From contig CP142453.1 of assembly GCA_038049695.1 (NCBI GenBank), forward strand, positions 109,839,501 to 109,903,500: a stretch of DNA of 64,000 nucleotides. The letters run 5' to 3'. This DNA is from Cinnamomum chago (taxonomy: Eukaryota; Streptophyta; Magnoliopsida; Laurales; Lauraceae). A model generated the notes under the pieces. The model worked only from the letters and a program-made list of their open reading frames with translations, ran no database searches and had not been told where the DNA came from. Both the position numbers and the translations under genes were made by a program. Positions 59,301 to 64,000 of this stretch are shown piece by piece; positions within the stretch are counted from its first letter, which is position 1; each line of letters opens with the position of its first letter.

Positions 59301-60504
59301 AGATTCATAAATTAAACCTTTAGTTTGTTAAAAACAAACTGAAATGCCCAGCCATTCACAAACGATTTCACCAGCTAGTCAATGAAACCTGGACTGAACC
59401 AACATGGAATGTCTGAACTCGGAAGTGTCTGAAGGGATTTTATGGAGTATCCAGCATCCAAACTCAATTAGGCGCTGTAACTTAGTGTCAGAGGAGCACT
59501 GGAGTGTCTCATGTAACAAAAAAAGCATCAATCCCTAGTGCACATGCACATGCACAAGCACACACCCAAACCTGACAAAGGAAAATCTGTACTTGTCAAA
59601 GACGAGGGTGTACCAATCCTTGAACCCTTGACCTCTTTTGCATGCCTCTGATCATGCAACTATAGAGATACAAGAAAGATTGGTGAAAATTAATACTTAC
59701 ATGCATACAGTGCAGGAATGAAAACTTACAGGTGCAGTCATCTCCACTCCATCCGGATGGACATATCTAGGGTACTCCTCCCACTCATTCATAGAACCAT
59801 CATAGCCTGAACACATGGAATTCAAAGGATGAGAACTCCGGAGACACTTCAAACAAGGATAAATGATAAGTTAATATGGTCAAGCAAACTGATAGAACAA
59901 CAATCAAAACACAATTACTACTAAATCACAAAATATCAGGTTTTACAGGTTGAAAGCTTCGATGCACAGATAGGAAATGGATACGGCAGGGGCAAGTCAT
60001 GGATCACATATTTCACACATAAAAAGTCAAGACCAGGATATGATAATAACAAGATACATAGCCTATTTGGAGTGTCCAGGCATCACAGGTTGAAAGTTGA
60101 AACATTCACAACTTGTAATCAATGACCATGAAGGAGAAATCAGCAATACCTCCATAGTAATAGGTGGCGCCGGGTTGATATGCATTCGGATAATAGCACA
60201 TGCTCGGATCCATGAAATCCGAAAGTGAAGGGGTTGTTGACTGTTCGCGAGATGGGATTGGCCCACTTGGAATTTCTCCTTCCACAGAACTGTATTGAAT
60301 TGTGGATGGCTTCTAAAATGCAATTGCAAAAATATTAGCACTAAGATTTTAAAAACTCAATAGACAATAGATGGAAAATATCATTCAAAGTTTGTAAAAA
60401 GTTTACAGAACAGACCTTCACATTCACCGTTTTGGTAGCCTCAGCAGCTTCAAGAGTATTGGTTTGAGAATCTAGAGATAACTTTTGCAGTAATTCAGTA
60501 CCTT
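53311..60504 (-). CDS. ECT-type YTH-domain m6A reader (YTHDF class), 5' end missing
   Basis: Minus-strand exons: 60504-60416, 60312-60150, 59806-59730, 58722-58186, 57470-56886, 54432-54220, 54136-53990, 53517-53311. Frame is continuous for 671 residues plus stop. The N-terminal [10 protein letters not shown] motif and the Tyr/Pro/Gly-rich low-complexity region ([15 protein letters not shown]) are typical of ECT proteins. The YTH domain runs about residues 430-570: [59 protein letters not shown]. The three cage tryptophans (452, 509, 514 in this numbering) are all present with the normal spacing, so m6A binding should be intact. Family role: cytoplasmic reader of N6-methyladenosine in mRNA. 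The first coding exon, usually a short MA-containing peptide, is not visible between 60505 and 64000 and probably lies outside the window. The donor at 60415 (GTCTGT) is weak. The intron at 54433-56885 carries a 283-bp duplication and an RTE fragment. Confidence 0.93.
54947..55492. repeat. 283-bp tandem duplication in an ECT intron
   Basis: Copy 1 (54947-55229) and copy 2 (55230-55492) are about 95% identical, starting GCAACCTCATAGTTATCTTC and running to TAACCTAGGGTA. Confidence 0.92.
55655..56165 (+). mobile_element. RTE-clade LINE 3' fragment, antisense in ECT intron
   Basis: Plus-strand pieces [43 protein letters not shown] and [10 protein letters not shown] match the C-terminal part of plant RTE ORFs (LRWFGHV..R, RGRPK.TW.EV...D). 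The frames are broken. Confidence 0.75.
57557..57680. repeat. Two poly-A tracts in an ECT intron
   Basis: Poly-A at about 57567-57584 and 57655-57669, with AACAAAACAAAAC after the second. Confidence 0.8.
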
Positions 60505-61655
60505 CTGTGAAAAATGTGAAGGAAACAGGAGCAACCCATCTTTGGAGATATTTGAATTGATCAATTAAGTTATTCTATATATCTATATAATATATATACA
60601 CACACACCCCTATAGAGAAACTCTACAAAACGCCCACTTCAAAAGGGGGCATTTCTGCCCCTATGTAATGAACAATGAAAGCTCCTTTAACGGAGACAAT
60701 TTATTCCTTCTACCTTTTCTCTTCTTTCAAAAAGGGAAGGTTGAAGTTTTTAGCTAAACTCTAAATATGCTTTTACCTGCAAATAACCTCCCATCATGAT
60801 TTCCAAATTAAGGTAGGTCTTATTGTCATTACAGCAACTGAGTCTAATGGTGATTGCCAAAATTAGAATTTTTAGTGGACCCTTCTTGTGCTTGCTTACT
60901 TCTTCACATAAAAAAAGGGGAATACATGGACTTTAGCATTACTATGGAAGATATGCTAAAATTTTATTAGTGAGTTCACCAATAAAAATATGGAGTCGTG
61001 CTAACCAAAAATTAGGGAGATATCCATGGGGCCCACTTTCAAAGCATCCAAACCAATCAAATTAAATGACCCTTTTTTTTTAAGTTTGATAGGGTTGGAT
61101 TTACCATAAGTGGATCCCAGTAATAAGTTCTCAAAATTGCCCCTTTATAGAGGGTCCTCGTAAAGGGCAGCCACAACAGTAAGAGGGGCCCACTAAATGG
61201 TCTTTATTTAGCAATTTGAGTTTTATAAAAGAGGCCCACTAATGGATTTTACAATGTTATAATAAAAAAAGATGTCATTCCATCAATGGGCCCGCTATTA
61301 AGTTTAAACCATTCGAGATTACAATATTTATGTCAATTAGTCCAACCATTAATTTTATAAGAGGGCACGCCTAAAAAATCTAAGCATCGAAATATTTTCT
61401 ATTTTGAAATTGCAAAAGTGGTAAGATTATCAAGATCTTCTAAAGGAGGAGAAAATGGAGGGAGTATGTTGAGCTTTCTTTCCTTTAAATTAGGATCTAA
61501 ATATCCTAACATTAAATGATACCTTGTGTTGTTTTGTGCTAGAGAAAGAAAGGGGCATTCTTTTCTAAACTAGCGCAGAAAATAACACAACATACTCATT
61601 GATAGAAGAGCCTGGGCATTTTCTAGCGCTCCTCATACATACATACATACATATG
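60505..61655. other. Probable ECT intron 1, proximal part
   Basis: No first exon seen. (TA)n/(CA)n at 60580-60607 and an (ATAC)n run at 61635-61652. Confidence 0.45.
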
Positions 61656-61659
61656 TATG

Positions 61660-62746
61660 TAGAGTGGCCTTAACCTGTGCTCATACGCTCAATAAAATTA
61701 CATGCAATGTAGAATCACGTTACATTAGAGGGAGCTCAACGGTCAAACGTAAATCATATATAAATCCATTCAAAAGGAATTTAAACTAGCTGGAAAATCC
61801 CATAATAATGGAGTTGGTTCCCAGGTACATATGTCTCTCTCCGCCCATCTCTCTTTCTCTCTCCTCTCATTCCATCTATAAGACTGTAACCCACGAACCA
61901 ATATCTCTATCTCATCTCGTTTCAGATTGCACATGGATGTGATGCATCTTGTCTCGTTGCAAATCCTGGTTTTCCATTAACAACAACAACAAAAAAAACT
62001 ATCATTTTCTTATCAAGGGTTAAAAGTTATATTTCCCACATAATGGACTTGATTTTAGATCAGGACCGCAAAAATGTTTCTTCCATGAACAATCTCAATT
62101 TTTGGATGAAATTGAAATAAATTAAAACCAGGCACCATACTACTTTATGAAATCTCTGCCATATTGGTTTTTGATGAGATTTGAAGCAAAGTACTAAAAA
62201 AATTTAAAAAAACTAAACGTGAATGGGACCTCTTAATAATGAAAAAGTAATTGTTGGACTATAATGCAAGAGTGAGTACATTCCCTATCAATCGTGGTGT
62301 CTGATCTTTTGTTTTACTTGGCACAGACATGGGTGGAGAGATACTCAAGGCTTGAAGCTTGTAAGCATATGTTTTATTATAAAGAGTTAACTAGGCTTTT
62401 TCTTTCTCAAAATTTTGTGTTGTTTTCTACTGTACCATGCATTTTGATAGAAGATTTGATCCTAAATTTTTAACAATGAATTTGGCAAAAATGAAAAAGA
62501 GATATAGAGAACGAGAGATAGATTACAGTCTAAGAGATGGAACAAGAGGAGAGAGAAAGAGAGATGGGAGGAGATAGAAACGGATATGCGTTGGAACCAA
62601 CTCCATTAATTTCGGGATTTTCCAGCCTGTTTTAATTCCTTTTGGAGGGATTTAAATATGATTTACAGCTGACCATTGAGCTCCCTCCAATGTAACGAGA
62701 TTCAGCAGCGCATATAATTCCATTGAGCATGCCAGCGCGGTGAAGT

Positions 62747-62750
<4 letters not shown>
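61660..62750. mobile_element. Element with long TIRs (about 235 bp) in the presumed ECT intron
   Basis: The left arm about 61670-61890 and right arm about 62500-62745 are mirror images at about 80% identity: CGTTACATTAGAGGGAGCTC, CAAAAGGAATTTAAAC, CTGGAAAATCCC, GGAGTTGGTTCC, CCATCTCTCTTTCTCTCTCC, AGACTGTAA. The spacer is about 610 bases without coding content. The ends are lost in ATAC/TA microsatellites, so the TSD is unknown. Long TIRs suggest a Mutator-like or foldback element. Confidence 0.75.
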
Positions 62751-62783
<33 letters not shown>

Positions 62784-62906
62784 CAAAGCCTTGTCCTAAC
62801 TATGTAAGAGTCGGCTACACGAATTCTGTTTATATATATATATATATATATACATCATCAAAGCCTTGTCCTAACTATGTAAGAGTCGGCTACACGAATT
62901 CTGTTT
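62750..62906. repeat. 75-bp tandem duplication with (TA)n
   Basis: (TA)n followed by CATCATCAAAGCCTTGTCCT and GAGTCGGCTACACGAATTCT occurs twice at a 75-base offset. The non-TA part is the RTE 3' terminus, so the 3' end of the LINE itself was duplicated. Confidence 0.9.
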
Positions 62907-63330
62907 TTCCATTCCAATCTATCTTGAGAGCCAAATCCTCATATAAATTACACTTCTTCATATCTATTTTTACTACCCCCATCCACGTCCACTTTGTGGA
63001 TGACAAAGTTACCCCTTGCCCCTTGGTTGGCAATCAATTAACCTTCATGGCCAAACTTTTCCTTACCGGCCTATGTTGGACATGTCCAAACCATCTCAAA
63101 CAAGTTTCTCTAATTTTATCCCCTATTGTTGCTACCCCTAAATGCTCTCAAAATCACTCATTTATAATTCTATGCTTCCTAGTTTTACCACACATCCACC
63201 ACAACATTCTTATCTCTAGTACATCCATTTTGTGCATATGTTGCTTCTCGATTGGCCAACATGCTGCTCTATCCTGTAAGATTCCCCCTTCAATCTTGTT
63301 AGCATTCATCGGTCACAAAGCACTCCCAAC
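62778..63330 (-). mobile_element. RTE-clade LINE 3' fragment
   Basis: Minus-strand pieces RNLFEMVWTCPT-like, KSLAMKVN, WTWMGVVKIDMKK and RLEWKNRI match the same C-terminal RTE region as 55655-56165, ending in the typical GTCGGCTACACGAATT 3' sequence and (ATG)n tail. Confidence 0.75.
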
Positions 63331-63343
63331 TCCCAGGCAAGGG

Positions 63344-63369
63344 GAGAGAGAGAGAGAGAGAGAGAGAGA
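63344..63369. repeat. (GA)n microsatellite
   Basis: Thirteen GA units. Confidence 0.95.
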
Positions 63370-63489
63370 TGCATGTATCTAACCCAAAACATAAATGATT
63401 ATCAGAACAAAAAAAAAAAAAAAATGAATAAGAAATAAAGAAATTTGGAAGCATTCAGTAGTGCCATTGATGCAAGCGAGTTAAGGTCT

Positions 63490-63569
63490 GCATCAGGTAT
63501 CAATAAATGATAAACTAAGAGAGACTCATTTGAGATGGTTTGGGCATATCCAACACGGCACGTTGATAG
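63490..63569 (+). mobile_element. RTE fragment broken by another element
   Basis: Plus-strand KLRETHLRWFGHIQHGTLIA is the RTE C-terminal motif. The match stops at 63569, where CATGGTTTCAAACTC begins, similar to the TIR of the hAT-like element at 6924. The rest of the window (63570-64000) is A/T-rich with no recognised feature and could be the start of such an element. Confidence 0.5.
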
Positions 63570-64000
63570 CATGGTTTCAAACTCAAGTGCTAGTCGGAAC
63601 CAGGACAAGTCTTTGCCGACCGTGCCAGTCCGGTACAGCTGCACCGGTCTTCAAAAGTGTAAAAAAAAAAAATTAAATCGTAAAAAAAAAAAATAGAAAG
63701 CTAGTAAAAAAAAATGAAAGTTTAGCTATGTAACAAGTATCAAATATAAATAAAGCGATGTTTAGTGTTGTTGACGATGTAATATATAACTACAAGATTT
63801 TAAGAGAGAAAATTATCAGTTTTATATTTTAACATAAGAAAGAAGTCTTAAAGGTTAGTTGGTCAAAAACGAGAAACAAAAAGGACATAGGGAGCATATA
63901 ACTAGTACAGTGCTTATGAATAAATGACATAAATCACTTTTATTTAAGCTGACAAAGTCCAAACTTTTATTTAAGCTGACAAAGTTCGCTAACTCAATTT

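Noticed and set aside
62924..63382. 152-codon plus-strand open frame
   Set aside because: It is antisense to an RTE fragment and ends in a GA microsatellite.
1..64000. A gene cluster forming a new defence or biosynthetic system
   Set aside because: The four genes belong to unrelated known plant families on both strands with large spacers; the HNH protein has no partner gene nearby, so nothing supports a system.

Overview
This is nuclear DNA from a flowering plant. It has split genes with GT-AG introns, plant-type protein families (RPN7, GATA factor, ECT/YTH protein) and a dense load of plant transposons: L1 and RTE LINEs, a tRNA-derived SINE, Cassandra and TRIM elements, and Tourist, hAT and Mutator MITEs. 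I cannot fix the species from sequence alone. All splice sites are my own reading and were checked only for frame continuity.

Layout. 1-13.3 kb is gene-poor and made of eroded LINE sequence, nested terminal-inverted-repeat (TIR) elements (several with exact target-site duplications, TSDs), a long hairpin and a broken fragment of a DUF604/Fringe-like glycosyltransferase. 14.6-19.1 kb (+) is a complete eight-exon RPN7 gene (386 aa), a lid subunit of the 26S proteasome. A SINE with a perfect 15-bp TSD sits just upstream of its probable 5' UTR. 20.7-33.7 kb (+) is a complete seven-exon gene for a bacterial/cyanobacterial-style HNH-nuclease-fold protein (272 aa). Its fourth intron is 8.2 kb, splits the CxxC knuckle of the HNH motif and holds a stratified pile of retroelements: an antisense RTE, an L1 piece with a Cassandra solo LTR, and a second L1 with a 301-bp TRIM inside it. 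33.7-42.7 kb is intergenic with a second SINE copy and several MITEs. 42.7-44.2 kb (-) is a two-exon GATA zinc-finger transcription factor (267 aa). 44.2-53.3 kb is intergenic, with MITEs, a 21-bp minisatellite in two blocks and diverged tandem repeats. 53.3-60.5 kb (-) holds eight exons of an ECT-type YTH m6A reader; its first coding exon was not found and probably lies beyond 64 kb. The remaining 3.5 kb looks like ECT intron with a long inverted repeat and RTE fragments.

The four genes are unrelated housekeeping or regulatory loci (protein turnover, an organelle/bacterial-type HNH protein, transcription, mRNA m6A reading). I see no operon-like or defence-system logic. No clearly new biological system is visible. 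The most distinctive content is the datable nesting of small non-autonomous elements in and around the genes, and a candidate Pack-MULE-like capture of a DUF604 fragment.
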